A stretch of 64,000 nt of DNA from Maratus speciosus (GCA_963932465.1 OZ010798.1:18770981-18834980), one strand, 5' to 3'. Positions 35,285 to 46,700 are shown, numbered from the stretch's first letter. Translations and numbers: made by a program. Notes: generated by a model from the sequence alone, not told the origin.

Positions 35285-36857
35285 GTGCTGAACAGTGAAG
35301 CAGCGGTTAAGAGGTTGCCTAGTTGAAGTCAACTTTACACCCAGTCTGATCATTGTGATGTCGTACATAATAGAAGAGCCATTGGTAAAGAATAAAGGTG
35401 TAGTTGTTTACAACTACTTAAAAAAGGAAAAACTTAAGATTTTACTAGCATAGATGCTTTAATAGTTAAGAGAAATAAGTTAAAGAAAGTTTAAGAACTT
35501 GATTTAAATAGTGCGTTTATATTAAGATATAGGTATAGCTGCAGTACTAGACTGCTGTAAGGAATATAAAAATAAGTTAAAATAAAAGTTAGCAGTAGTT
35601 CAAAAGTTACTCACACCAAGCATGGGCAGCGTCGGCGGTTAAGGAAGGCAGCAAGGCTGCTTACATTAACAAAAAAAGGCACTAATCAGGGTAATATATA
35701 TATATATATATATATTTTCTATATAATTAATATATAGAGGGTTTTTTTTTTAAATATATATATATATAAATAAGAAAGTAAAAAGAAAGAAAAAGTGAAA
35801 AAATTTACAAGAGCAATCTTATGCGGTGAACACAAAGCTCACGGGGATTCCATTATAGAGGAATATTTCGGGCGTTTACGATGTTGGGGCTCAAAGGCGT
35901 CGTAGTCTGGGAGCCCTGCCACAATATCATTTGGAAGGTCATATAAAGTTGAGTAGAAAGTTTTTGCAAGTTCTTTTATTCTTTTCCTAAGGGTGATGGT
36001 GTTCAGGTCCCTTCGGACAGTGGAGTTACGTAAATATCTTGAGGCGCCTCGGACGGTGCGAAGGTTTTTATTATGGAGTCTGCTAAGGTTGTCCATAGTG
36101 GTTTTGCAGGTAAAGCCCCAGATAGGACTTGCATAAGTAATGATGGGGAGAATACAGGAATTGTAGAGGATGAGCTTGTTGTGGACAGAAAGGGTTTTAC
36201 TATTAAGAAGTGGTTTAAGGGCAAGAGAACCTCCGGCGACTTTCCCCCTGACGGAGAGAATATGTTTGCTCCAAGTGAGCCTACGATCGAGGATGACACC
36301 CAGGTACTTGGCCTCATCGGACCATGGAATTGTAGTGTTATTTATTGTTAGTCTTTGAGGATAAATAAATTTACGAGAGAAATAGACAGCTTTAGTTTTA
36401 TTTTCATTGATTAGAACGCGCCATAGGTCGCACCAGTCAAGGAAATCTTCAAGATGAGTCTGCAGGTACCTGTATAGACTATCTGGGTGGTGTGCTGATG
36501 CGTAGATACACGTATCGTCCGCATACAGAGCTAAATAAGTAAGTAATGAGCGTGGGATGTCATTGAAAAATATGTTAAATAACACTGGGCCCAACACGCT
36601 GCCCTGAAGGATGCCCGCTAGTATAAAAAGAATTATGGATAAGATGTTGTTGATGCGGGCTCTAAAAGTACGACCGCAAAGGTATGAGTATATTAAGTGT
36701 ATTAGTCTGGCACGGAATTTTAGCTTAATTAATTTGTATATAAGGCCTTCGTGCCAGACTTTGTCAAAAGCCTTTGCGACGTCAAGAAATATGGCTGCAG
36801 CTGGGATCTTCGCGTTGAGCTTTTTGCTGAGAAATTCAACGACGCGAATGAGCTGGT
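35285..36857 (-). mobile_element. 5'-truncated Jockey-type LINE
   Basis: Flanked by the perfect 13-bp duplication TTTTGTTTGAACA (35272-35284 and 36858-36870). The minus strand carries the 3' half of ORF2, then a 554-bp 3' region with a (TA)n tract at about 35695-35770, ending in a CTAGTTG/CAACTTTACA motif shared with the ORF1-only LINE. Inserted downstream of the Tc3-like transposase inside C4. Confidence 0.85.
35839..36855 (-). CDS. reverse transcriptase, partial LINE ORF2
   Basis: An RNA-dependent DNA polymerase that would copy LINE RNA at the target site. The frame is open for 338 codons from the truncation point to the stop at 35839; no native start exists because the 5' part is missing. 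Motifs in order: QLIRVVEFLSKKLNAKIPAA; FLDVAKAFDKVWHEGL with the first catalytic Asp; GILQGSVLGPVLFNIFFNDI; LALYADDTCIYAS with the YADD active site; KTKAVYFS; YLGVILDRRLTW (thumb); and NSCILPIITYASPIWG near the C-terminus. The endonuclease domain and the first reverse transcriptase motifs are absent, so it cannot be autonomous. The intact frame suggests recent insertion. Clade assignment to Jockey is by motif resemblance. Confidence 0.85.
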   Translation of the reverse strand, partial: QLIRVVEFLSKKLNAKIPAAAIFLDVAKAFDKVWHEGLIYKLIKLKFRARLIHLIYSYLCGRTFRARINNILSIILFILAGILQGSVLGPVLFNIFFNDIPRSLLTYLALYADDTCIYASAHHPDSLYRYLQTHLEDFLDWCDLWRVLINENKTKAVYFSRKFIYPQRLTINNTTIPWSDEAKYLGVILDRRLTWSKHILSVRGKVAGGSLALKPLLNSKTLSVHNKLILYNSCILPIITYASPIWGFTCKTTMDNLSRLHNKNLRTVRGASRYLRNSTVRRDLNTITLRKRIKELAKTFYSTLYDLPNDIVAGLPDYDAFEPQHRKRPKYSSIMESP

Positions 36858-38297
36858 TTTTGTTTGAACATATTTTAAATTATATTTTTTACAGATATGT
36901 AATTTATTTTTTTTCTACTTTTCATATCATTTATTTAAATGAAGTTGCGAAATCTGCAAAAAAAGATTATTTACTCTAACTTTTTATTATTCATTAAAAA
37001 TCAACATTTTATGCTTGTGCTTAAACTTTTGAGACGGACTATAGTAGCAAATCTCCTCATTACTGGGTAGGATTTGATACTCTTGAAAGGGAGATTTGAT
37101 ACTGTAAGTTCGAAAAAAAAAAAAGATGTAGACAATTTATGTCCCATATCACTTTTTGAACATAACTCTTGAAATACTAAACTAAAAATAAAGTTAATTG
37201 ATTTTAATAGCTTTATTTTATTTTATTTTATTTTATTTTATTTTGGCCACCAGGTTTTGAATCTATTATCTCTAATTTTAAATAAATGTGCAAAGTTGCA
37301 TGGATAGTCACATATATTTGAAAACAAATATGTGGAAAAATATAAAGCTTCTCTTGATAAAAACAAACATATTGTTTAAAAATTTTAAGTAGCATTTATT
37401 TATTTAAAAAAAAATCTTTTATTGTTAAAAAAATTAACAAAAACAAGGTTTTGCAAGAAGGTTACATGTATATTTAACTTTTTATTATAAAATAAATTAC
37501 GCATGTAAAACGCCATCTAGTGAGAACATTCATGTATCATGGCGTAAACCGGAGTTGAGGTATTGTTCCACTTTATAGTGATTTTTTTTCCTGTGCACTT
37601 TTTTTTGGTGGGGGGGGGGGAGGTGGCAACTTTATGGGGAGTTTTTTCAGTAAGTAATATCTAACGATTAATCATGCAAAAATTCGCATGCTCCCGAACG
37701 TTAATAAACGAAACTTATTTTTAAGCATCTTTCAATCTCTTATCCTGTGGTCTGTATATTCTTCTGGAAAAAGATTCCTAGGGGAGACTACTGCACATGT
37801 CTAGAAACCTCCTTACATCTGCCATAAAGATTCAGTTAACGTACCGCACTCTATAAGAAAACTGTCTGAATTTAACTCATTGACAAAATAAATAACTTTA
37901 AAACTGTTGTATAAAAACAAAGGACAAATAATGAAGTAAATCTGCACAACCTGTTATTATATTCGGTATAAGAAATCAGTTCTATTACAAATTCATAAAA
38001 CCTGTGAATGCTAACGTTGTATCTTATTGCCTTTACTAAAATTAGAGAGCGAATAGTAACATTTTATTCTAATGATACCAGTCAATTTTTAAAATTATAT
38101 ATTATTTGAGTTAAACCCCACTTCCAAAGAAAGTTATAGATTTTAGAAGCGAGTGAGCACCCTCACCAGTGCGAACCTCTCACCGAAAGCAGACAACACT
38201 CTGTGATAAGCAATAGTAGGCAACAAATCAATCACACAAGTCTCACAACTTCGTTTACGAACCTTTCGGTGTATGCGAACTTTTCTATGTTTAACAC

Positions 38298-38510
38298 ACC
38301 CCCTTAATACTAAATGCATCTCGCATTTGACACAACATGGAAGTTAACGCAACGTTGATAAATGGCGCTACTATTTGGGATATGTCATTGCAGTATTTAC
38401 GTAGATCGTCTCTTAGAAGTGCTTTCAAACCTATTATTTTTTGCAGTGATTTGTACTTAAAAAAAAAAAAAAACTTGTAAATGAAAATTAATATATTTCG
38501 TACAAAATGC
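38298..38510 (+). repeat. dispersed repeat family F, copy 2
   Basis: Pair of 24070-24290, beginning near AAATGCATCTCGCATTTGAC and ending in an A-rich run at about 38460-38474. Confidence 0.7.
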
Positions 38511-38519
38511 GTGTTGTGT

Positions 38520-38765
38520 TGTGTTCTTTCTATGACGGCCGATTACCTACAGAATTAATATAGGCCCGAGGGGAGTGCCCTCCGCGGGGGTCTTTCTAAG
38601 AGAACCTTATCCGTATTTACGCAAGGATACCGAAGGTTCGAAGAATACCACGGAAAACTTTGAACGATTAGGCCGAAGGGCGCGATTGGGTTCGAAACCA
38701 GCACCTCCTATCTACCAGCATCGAGAGCAGAATCTCTCGGCCACTTGTGGGGCTAAAAAATGCAA
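38520..38765 (-). repeat. tRNA-derived SINE
   Basis: On the minus strand: A-box GTGGCCGAGAGATTCTGC, then B-box GGTTTCGAACCC at tRNA-Ser/Leu-like spacing, then a GC-rich body (CGCCCTTCGGCC, CCCCTCGGGCC) and an ACAACACAACAC tail near 38515-38525. This is the head, body and simple-tail layout of a SINE. The plus-strand frame over it is not a gene. Confidence 0.7.
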
Positions 38766-38809
38766 TATTGCTGTGTGTCCTATTGCCGTTCATCCTGTAC
38801 AATAAAAAA

Positions 38810-38860
38810 ATAAACGGTCAAGTGCGAATATTACTCGCGTACAGAGGGTTCCGTAGAATA
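38810..38860 (+). repeat. conserved repeat-end motif, copy 2
   Basis: ATAAACGGTCAAGTGCGAAT, then TACTCGCGTACAGAGGG and TTCCGTA; direct partner of 63-113 on the opposite strand. It sits right after the SINE. Confidence 0.6.
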
Positions 38861-39027
38861 AATATATGAATTTGTAACTGTATTATTTAAAAAAAAAAAA
38901 GTTGCTAAAAGTATACTAAGACTTTGTAAAAGACTATACAACGTAGGGTTGGATATAACTGTATATACTAGAAAAGTGTAAATGGATATACCATGAAAGT
39001 TCAAAGACATATGGAACCTAAATACTA

Positions 39028-39371
39028 GGTTAAGCAAAAAGTTCTGGGAAATTTGTAAAAGTCGCGCTGTTACGCGCAAATTAACAACAAAAGCAAAAAG
39101 GACTATTCTTTAAAGTAGAGAATATCATAGTCCACGACTTTCTGCCAGATTCCAGATTTGCTGGAAGTACCATGGTGGTTCCTTGGAATCGAAAACCCTT
39201 GACATGCTTCTTCAACTTCATTACAGGATTCAAATCGACCGCCCTTGAAAAAGTGTTGCACTGATCGAAAGCGACTATAATCGGATGGAGCCACGTCTGG
39301 ACTGTAGGCAGGGTGTGGATGTAATCTGGCAACTATTAGATTAAAAATTTCCCAAAACTTTATTCTCAACC
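39028..39371 (-). mobile_element. internally deleted mariner element, 344 bp
   Basis: TA on each side (39026-39027 and 39372-39373). 27-bp terminal inverted repeats begin GGTTAAGCAAAAAGTTCTGG and, inverted, GGTTGAGAATAAAGTTTTGG (4 mismatches overall). Only the C-terminal end of a transposase remains inside. Confidence 0.85.
39103..39332 (-). pseudogene. mariner transposase C-terminal remnant
   Basis: The minus strand reads HPHPAYSPDVAPSDYSRFRS, then VQHFFKGGRF, a degraded middle and WQKVVDYD near the end. YSPD.APSDY carries the third catalytic Asp of mariner DD34D transposases, and the WQK-type end is the usual C-terminus. The first two catalytic residues and the DNA-binding domain have been deleted, and a frameshift separates the two overlapping frames. 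Confidence 0.85.
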
Positions 39372-39511
39372 TAATAATAACAGATATAGCTACTCTGTAT
39401 AACTCATTTTTTAATAGTACCCTGATCTGTTTGTGATGAAATTAATTCGGTACTAACAATAAAAGTAGTGCATATTTAAAATTCCTTTGGCATTTCATAA
39501 AACTAATTTCG

Positions 39512-41051
39512 CTTTCGTCACTTTCGTGGATTAAAGACAGTCTTGCCATCAGTTTCACAACAAACTACTCATGCAAGTGGGTGATGGTATACCTTGCGGG
39601 AGATTTGCTGCGAATTTCTTAATTCAAATTTGTCAAGGGAAGATAGTATCAGAAAAAAATCAAACTTGCTGCTAATGTTCATGCTATCTGGGTAATTAAC
39701 CTGAACATAAATAAATTTGTATTTAAAGAATTTTTATATTTTTAATGCAAAGTTGCATTTAGCTAATACAAAATTTTGAAAATTTCAACAGTATAAACAC
39801 AAAAAAATATTTTTTTGAACAATAAAAAGGAAATTTTAGGTTCAGTTTATACAGACTAACATGAAATATATGTTTAGAAAATTTCTTGAAAAAATATTCA
39901 GAAGTCTTTGATGTATCCTGCGTGTTACGCCCAAAAACGTCATTTGGAGAAAATTGACCTCAAAGTTTCGGAAACGCCGCTTCAGCTATTGAGCGGGTAT
40001 AATTCTAAAAGCCATAACTGCTGTTCTAATGGGAATTTCAAGGAAAAAATTGTATCAACATGTTTAGAAATGATAGGTTAGCAAAGGTTTTGTTTTAGTT
40101 ATACTGTAGAAAGAAAGGTTATTACTACCAGGTAATAACCTTTTAGTTATACTGTAGAAAGAAAGGTTATTACTACCAGGTAATAACCTTTCTTTCTACA
40201 GTATAACTAAAACAAAACCTTTGCTCAAAGTTTAAATTTGTCATTGTGCTAAGCGCGCTTCAAAAGGAGATCACAAAGTTACATCTCCGCCTTGGTCCGT
40301 GCCGTGTTTTATCAGTTAGGTTTTCAATTAACTTTTAAAGTCACTCGAGGCGTATTAAGAGATCCACTTAATGCAAACTACTCGAGAATGACATAGAATT
40401 TATGTGATTCATTCTAATTAATGGGTCTCAGGACTCTTAAAGCTTCAAAATTTTTTAATTTTTGAATTTTTTAGATTCTTAAACTCCTATCATTTCTGAA
40501 CATGTTGATACAATTTTTCCCTTGAAATTCCCATTAGAACAGCAGTTATGGCTTTTAGAATTATACCCGCTCAATAGCTGAAGCGGCGTTTCCGAAACTT
40601 TGAGGTCAATTTTCTCCAAATGACGTTTTTGGGCGTAACACGCAAGGTACATCAAAGACTTCTGAATATTTTTTCAAGAAATTTTCTAAACATATATTTC
40701 ATGTTAGTCTGTATAAACTGAACCTAAAATTTCCTTTTTATTGTTCAAAATAATATTTTTTTGTGTTTATACTGTTGAAATTTTCAAAATTTTGTATTAG
40801 CTAAATGCAACTTTGCATTAAAAATATAAAAATTCTTTAAATACAAATTTATTTATGTTCAGGTTAATTACCCAGATAGCATGAACATTAGCAGCAAGTT
40901 TGATTTTTTTCTGATACTATCTTCTCTTGACAAATTTGAATTAAGAAATTCGCAGCAAATCTCCCGCAAGGTATACCATCACCCACTTGCATGAGTAGTT
41001 TGTTGTGAAACTGATGGCAAGACTGTCTTTAATCCACGAAAGTGACGAAAG
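39512..41051. mobile_element. giant foldback, 566-bp near-identical arms
   Basis: Arms 39512-40077 and 40486-41051 are equal in length and differ at only a few positions where I compared them. Outer ends are CTTTCGTCACTTTCGTGG and its complement. The 408-bp spacer holds a second palindrome (40080-40225) whose arms read AGCAAAGGTTTTGTTTTAG, with a 48-bp tandem duplication between. No protein coding. If transcribed it would fold into a dsRNA of over 500 bp. Confidence 0.9.
40080..40225. repeat. inner palindrome of the giant foldback
   Basis: About 47-bp arms around a 48-bp unit (TTTTAGTTATACTGTAGAAA and onward, at 40093 and 40141) present twice. The word GGTTATTACTACCAGGTAAT is itself a small hairpin. 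Confidence 0.85.
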
Positions 41052-41829
41052 TGAAAAGTCCCTCTGTTGAGAAGATACTAGACAATCAGCATATACGCAA
41101 ATTTGCAGAAATTTTATTCCGTAGGCACTGTTTTTTCTAAACGCTATACTTATCAAATACCAAAAAAATGCTCGAATTGAAAAGTGCAAATATTGCCTCA
41201 ACTTGTTTATGGTGATAAAAAATATGCATGCACTTTCTGACTGTGCGTTCGCATCAATGCACCTTATCAGGTCTATGGAGCCCTTCGAAGGGGTTAAACG
41301 TATAGTGTGGCATTGAAAGATTACTACTTTGCAGTATTTTTGATTACTTGTTTGCCGTTAATTTGCAATAAATTTGATACAGCATGAATTTAACTTGCAC
41401 GACAAATTAGCTGCATGTTCAAAGTGTGATGACTTCGATGTTTCAGTTATCTTGCTGCAGTCTTGTTATGAACTTTCAGTCTTGTCAGGCTCAGCTTACT
41501 GCAACTTTGCAGGTTTTCAAAGCAGGACTGTTGCAAAGTTTCTGTAAACAAAATATGGTATGTGGGTATTATTATCTATAGTATAAGTAGGCACCAAAAT
41601 TTTCATTCTAGTTGCAATATCTATTTTGTAATCGTGCGCGTAAGCTGTTAAACCAATTTTCTGGTCAACAAATGTCTGACAGTTTCGAGCCCCCTCTAAA
41701 TACTAGCTCTGCGTCTTGAATTTTTTAAATACATGAAATGAAAGAACGTACTTACGAAAGAACGAGTTTCATCTCAATAAAAATTGTGCTTTAAGGGGAC
41801 AAGGGAGTTTAAAATCATTTTTTCTTTTT
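41052..41829. other. spacer, unassigned
   Basis: Less AT-rich than average; no gene or element end seen. AAGGGGTTAA at 41287-41296 may be one end of a TTAA element without a partner. Confidence 0.5.
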
Positions 41830-42076
41830 TTGTAAATTTCATCTTAAATATTATTCAAGGGTACATTATATGAATTATGGCATGCATTTATCGCAAAAAA
41901 AAAAAATATTTTTAAGAAAAAAGGTGGAATTTTACTGTCCTCTGTTATAGAAATCTTCGAAATGTCCCCCTGCGCATTCCATATCAATGAAAATCCCCAA
42001 TATTTTTTTTATATAAAAGTTTGGTTTATATATAGAAATAAAATAGAGCATCGAATTTTATATATTTGAATTTAAA

Positions 42077-42111
<35 letters not shown>

Positions 42112-42375
42112 CAAAAATTCAAAATTTTTCATTTTATTTTTATTTTTAAATTAAAATATATAAAATTCGACGCTCTATTTTATTTATATATATAAACCAA
42201 ACTTTTGTATGAAATATTGGGGATTTTCATTGATATTGAATGCGCTGGGGGCATTTTGAAGATTTCTACGACGACGCGTAAAATTCCATTTTTTTCTCAA
42301 AATTATTTTTTTGTGATAAATGCATGCCATAATGCATATAATGTACCTTTGAATAATATTTAAGATAAAATTTAC

Positions 42376-42409
<34 letters not shown>

Positions 42410-42905
42410 GAAATTTTGAAATTTTTTCGAGAAAATTTCAAAATTTTTCAATTTTTTTTTACCTTTAAATTCAAATATATAAAATTCAATGTTCTATTTC
42501 ACTTATATATATAAACCAAACTTTTATATGAAATATTGGGGATTTTCAATGATATGGAACGCACAGGAGGCATTTCGAAGATTTCTAAGACAACGCATAA
42601 AATTCGATTTTCTTCTCAAAAATATTTTTTTTGTGATAAATGCATGCCATAATGCATATAATGTACCCTTGAATAATATTTAAGATAAAATTTACAAAAA
42701 AAAAAAAAAAAATGAAAAATTTTGAAATTTTTTTGTGAAAATTTCAAAATTTTTCAATTTTTTAAAAAATTTTTAAAGTCGAATATATAAAATTCGATGC
42801 TCTATTTTATTTCTATATATAAACCAAACTTTTATAAAAAATATTGGGGATTTTCATTGATATGGAATGCACAGGGGGCATTTCGAAGATTTTTAAGACA
42901 ACTTA
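41830..42905. repeat. 310-bp repeat array with one inverted unit
   Basis: Three forward units carry ATAAACCAAACTTTT at 42192, 42511 and 42819 (spacings 319 and 308 bp). One inverted unit (about 41830-42085) has the complement near 42015. Units are separated by A-runs of up to about 30 bases (42079-42108, 42375-42404, 42697-42712). Each unit has TATTGGGGATTTTCA and TGATAAATGCATGCCATAAT. No coding capacity. Confidence 0.85.
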
Positions 42906-43256
42906 TAGTCTTATAGTAGCGTGTTATTTAATATCTTTTCAGTTGCTTATGTTTAATGCATTGTATTTATTTATTTTATCTCCAAATCCTTCAGTTTTCC
43001 TGTTTGCAGTATAAAAAACGCCGAGGCAAAATAAACGTGTATTATCTATACCGTTTATTACACATATACGGAGACGTTTTTCGTATTTTTATGTATGAAA
43101 GTAACACTTAATAAGCATTATTTACAGTAGAGAAAATACAATTTACAGTAGGTATTCGCGCCATCTGGCGACGACTGTAGTCTTTAACGATTCGAAACTA
43201 AGGGATATTGTAAAGGCCGTATAAGGCAGGTGATCAAGTTTGGCCGTGGTTATTGC
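42906..43256. other. spacer, unassigned
   Basis: No gene seen. GCGCCATCTGGCG near 43157 is a short palindrome. Confidence 0.5.
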
Positions 43257-44070
43257 CACTATTAAAATTAGAAAGTTAACAGTAAAAGTTTTTCTACTCA
43301 CACCAACAGAGTTAATTGGTATGTAAAATTGTATAATTGTATATTTTAATCTCTGTTTTTTACAGCTGTTTAAAAAGTCATAGTACTTTTAAAAGCGAGT
43401 GAGCGCCTTCAACGGTATTAAGCCTACTCGCCAAAACTAGAAAACGAAGTATCAGCTTTACTCGGAATCGCCCAACACTCTGAGATAAACGAAGCGACAT
43501 TTCAGTTAGGCTCATCAAATTTTGTGGCCATGGTTTATTTAAAAAGTTAGATGAAGGTTTATTAGTAAAAATAAACTGTAAACATTACTGTAAAACACAA
43601 TAAGTAATCAAAAAACTATTAAAACACCTTAAGACAAAGGTTTATTGTCATTTAATTAGTTACAATGGAAAAATTACACTATAAATCGCAACAAAATGGC
43701 CAACTTTAAATTATTTTTAAATTCAGTTACTGGAAATTAAAATACGTATTTATAATAAAATGTGATCATAATATTTAAGCAAAGAATTTGAGGTTTTTGA
43801 AAATAAAAACCAAGCTTTTTCTAACCCTCTTTAAAGATTTCTTAAAAAATTTTGGTCCAGGATCCATTGAATACAGTCATGAGAACACATATCTAAAAGT
43901 TTCGTTTACAACACAGTTTTCATGTATTTACTTTACTACGAACTTTTAGGAAACAGTAAGTTAAAAAGAAATATTAAATATTGAATTTATTCTAATAAAA
44001 GGATTTTTTCTGTGTATTCCTTTTAAGGAACATAAATCAAGAATTCTAAACTAAACTAAACTCTGTGGCT
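43257..44070 (+). repeat. family D copy D2 with family C terminus
   Basis: 43257-43440 matches the end of C2 (AAAGCGAGTGAGCGCC, GGTATTAAGCC, ACTCGCCAAAACTAG) and 43441-44070 matches D1. It provides the empty sites for the insertions at 14370 and 15407. Confidence 0.8.
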
Positions 44071-44144
44071 ATACGATTTGTGTCTATAATGTCTTGTTTT
44101 CTGGACCCAGTTTCCGGGGGTGCTATGCAGCATTAGTCCTGGTC

Positions 44145-44275
44145 GCATTTAAACTCTGTTTACTCGATTAAAGACCAAAGTTATTAGACATACAGGTTGG
44201 CTCGTAAGTTTTCCTCCAATCAGAGGACTCTCCCCCAGCTACGTCACAAGAATCCAAGAAACGAAAGTAGGGTCG
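44145..44275 (+). repeat. dispersed repeat fragment, GGTTGGCTCGT family
   Basis: CATTTAAACTCTGTTTACTC, AAAGACC, GGTTGGCTCGT and ACGTCACAAGAATCCAAGAA are found inverted at 46545-46700 and 48560-48640. Three fragments of one family in mixed orientation; class unknown. Confidence 0.65.
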
Positions 44276-45731
44276 AAATTTGCCTTAGCTCTATGGCTCT
44301 ATGCAGTTAATTGCTATACAATTCTAATTGAATAAAAATTAATAATACTTTTTTTTTCGCATGTAAAGAAATAAGAGACCTTAGTTTGTAAAACTATATG
44401 GAAAGAAAATTATTAATTTTTAAAAACTTTACAGTGACGCAGGAGGAAAAAATAAATAAAACAATTTTGGAAGGAAAAAAATTATAGCTGCACTATAGTT
44501 CTTATTATTTTCTCTCTCTCTCTTATTTTATTATTTTATTAGTATACATATAGATATATATATATATTAAATATGAAGTGCCTATTTCCAAAATTTTGTT
44601 TTAGATTATTTATTAAATTATTAAAATTGTGGGTTGCAACTTTAATTCATTTAATTAAAATGTATGTTTTAATAAATAACTTCTACAAATTAGAAAAGAA
44701 CAAAACAGTAACTTCTCAGAATTACGTTTATAAAGCCTAATAAAATTTTAAATATCTTTAAATTGTGAAAAACTTTTAAAAAATGTATACAACATATGAA
44801 ATTATTACTCTTTAAAAAAATATTTATGAAAAATACATAGTGCAATTTTACAGGGTTCTTTAAAACCAAGAATTAGCTATGTGCAAAAGCTGATACAAAT
44901 GAGGTGGGGGGGGGGGGGGAGTAGAAATTAGCGCTCTCAATAACTAATAACACCATGATTTTTGTTGTTGTTGTTAAAAATATAATATACCAATAATTAA
45001 AAAAAAGCATATTTACAATATTTCAAGCATTCACATATTATATTAATTACAACATAAAGCATTTTATTTTCTATAATAAAGACAACTACACAATAGTTTT
45101 TCTTATTTTATTTGATGCACGATCTCCATTGTGAAATTTAAATTTTCTGTTTACTTAGAATCATTTTAGAATTTTATATTACAAAATTTTTAAATTATCA
45201 TGAGTAATATTTACATTATATTGGCAGTGGCAACACTGACCAATAAGTTTCACTTTTACTAATATATATATAGAGAGAGATAACTTCTAAACATCGCAGC
45301 AATTTCAATTTTTACACTGCCGAATCGGGAAAAAAAAGTTCTTTGAAACAGAATTTGTTTGTAAACTTTATTTCAATTTCCTCGTTTATTTTTATTTTTA
45401 TTTATTTATTTATTTTTGTGTAGTTCTTAAAATAATTTTTAAGAATGATTTGCACTAAAATCTATGTTTATCGCGTACAGCACGATTACGAAACTTTAAT
45501 CCGTTTGCACTTAAAACACTATAAATAGTTCAGGATTTATTTCCGGTTAATATTACATAACGACATTCAAACTTCATCAATAAATAAAATAATATAAATA
45601 AAACACAAATTTATCAGCCATGTACTTGAACTACGCGCTTAAACCGCTGAAATAATCAAAATCAAAAAGGCTCTGTAAGTAGTGAAATTTTTGGTGATTT
45701 CTTCAGCTATTAACTGCAGACATGCATTTAA
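44276..45731. other. AT-rich spacer
   Basis: Simple tracts only: (TC)n near 44513, a 12-base G run near 44907, and short TA/GA tracts near 45261. No gene supported. Confidence 0.55.
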
Positions 45732-45960
45732 CCCATTAACCGCTGACGCTGCGTTCACGCAACAGTCAAAATAATTGCTCATGCAATGGATTAATTACAT
45801 TGGCACCACTATTTTAGAATTTAATAAAAATGTCTTATTTATTGGCAGGAATTTTGCTATTTTAGTAAAGCGAACTTTACCTTACTGAATTTGTGGTGGG
45901 AAACTACTTTCAACAGGAAATTTGAAAATTTCTATCGTAATAATTTTGGCGGTTAATGGG
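45732..45960. mobile_element. TTAA family beta element
   Basis: TTAA at 45728-45731 and 45961-45964; ends CCCATTAACCGC and, inverted, CCCATTAACCGCC. Interior TGCGTTCACGCAACAGTC is shared with 18594-18819. 229 bp. Confidence 0.85.
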
Positions 45961-45964
45961 TTAA

Positions 45965-46544
45965 TAAAATATCACTTTTAATAAAGTTCAAAACTTATTT
46001 GAATACATTACTGATATTTTTAATATAAAAATGCTTTTTGGTGTTATCAGTGGGCAATCTACATGTGTATATATATATATATTAAATGTAAAAAATCTAT
46101 TTAGAGTTTTCGATTTAAAAAATGATTTTTACCTATGGACTAACCTGGTAAGTCCGAGTTGCATACCTTAGTATTTTTAAATATGCACTTATTAATAATA
46201 ATTTTTATAAATATAAATGTGTTTTTGAATAAAAGGAATGCCTAGAATATGTTTGGGCCCACTCATTGCATCTTAATAAAAAAGAAAAAAAATGCAATCG
46301 GATGATTTTTTTGGGAAGCTATAAATTTAAATTTGCCATGTAAGTTTAACTTTCGTATCCTCAAACTTTGGACCCTACTAACTCTATGAAGATTTAAGAA
46401 AAAGTATATAAACTACATACTTTACCTAGTTACTTTACTCAAGTAAAATAAACTGTCAAATGTGAGTGTTAGCATTTGAAAAATGAAAGTTTGTACAATT
46501 TTTAATAAATCGAAACTCCTATTTTATTCTTACGGCAGATAGGG
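45965..46544. other. AT-rich spacer
   Basis: Nothing recognised beyond a (TA)n tract near 46070. Confidence 0.5.
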
Positions 46545-46700
46545 AATTGTCCTTCTTGGATTCTTGTGACGTATGACTTCTCATAGCAACGAGAGTGGGC
46601 GGAGCAGCGTCCTTAGTGACGAGCCAACCTATATGTTTAATAACCTTTATTAAAGACCACATAGAAGTTTCCGGCATCCTGATTGGTTAATTTCTCTTTC
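46545..46700 (-). repeat. dispersed repeat fragment, GGTTGGCTCGT family
   Basis: Inverted relative of 44145-44275 (ACGTCACAAGAATCC, GGTTGGCTCGT) and of 48560-48640 (CCAATCAGGATGCCGGAAA). Confidence 0.65.

Larger units (their letters stand above)
33537..37041 (+). mobile_element. Tc3-like transposon with nested insertions
   Basis: TA-flanked insertion into C4. Left end has TCTTAAAAGTTTATGCAC; right end, inverted, has TATAGTCCGTCTCAAAAGTT and TAAGCAC. A second internal copy, GTCTGAAAAGTTTAAGCAC (about 33728), lies about 181 bp inside the left end: an IR/DR layout with two transposase-binding-type sites. It contains a broken transposase gene and three later insertions: a miniature element at 34037, another at 34795, and a LINE at 35285-36857. 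Confidence 0.75.
31415..38190 (-). mobile_element. dispersed repeat family C, copy C4 (split)
   Basis: Outer parts are 31415-33535 (starting GCTGTATAAACTGG) and 37042-38190 (ending in the GCGAGTGAGCACC and CTCACC terminus). Between them lies a Tc3-like transposon, and a foldback interrupts the left part at 32234-33427. C2 reads GGTTACTATTATTGCAAATC across the point where the Tc3-like element sits. Confidence 0.7.

Noticed and set aside
36003..36358. Open frames of 62-104 codons, including plus-strand ones
   Set aside because: These overlap the reverse transcriptase coding frame, in another frame or antisense, and lack any domain.
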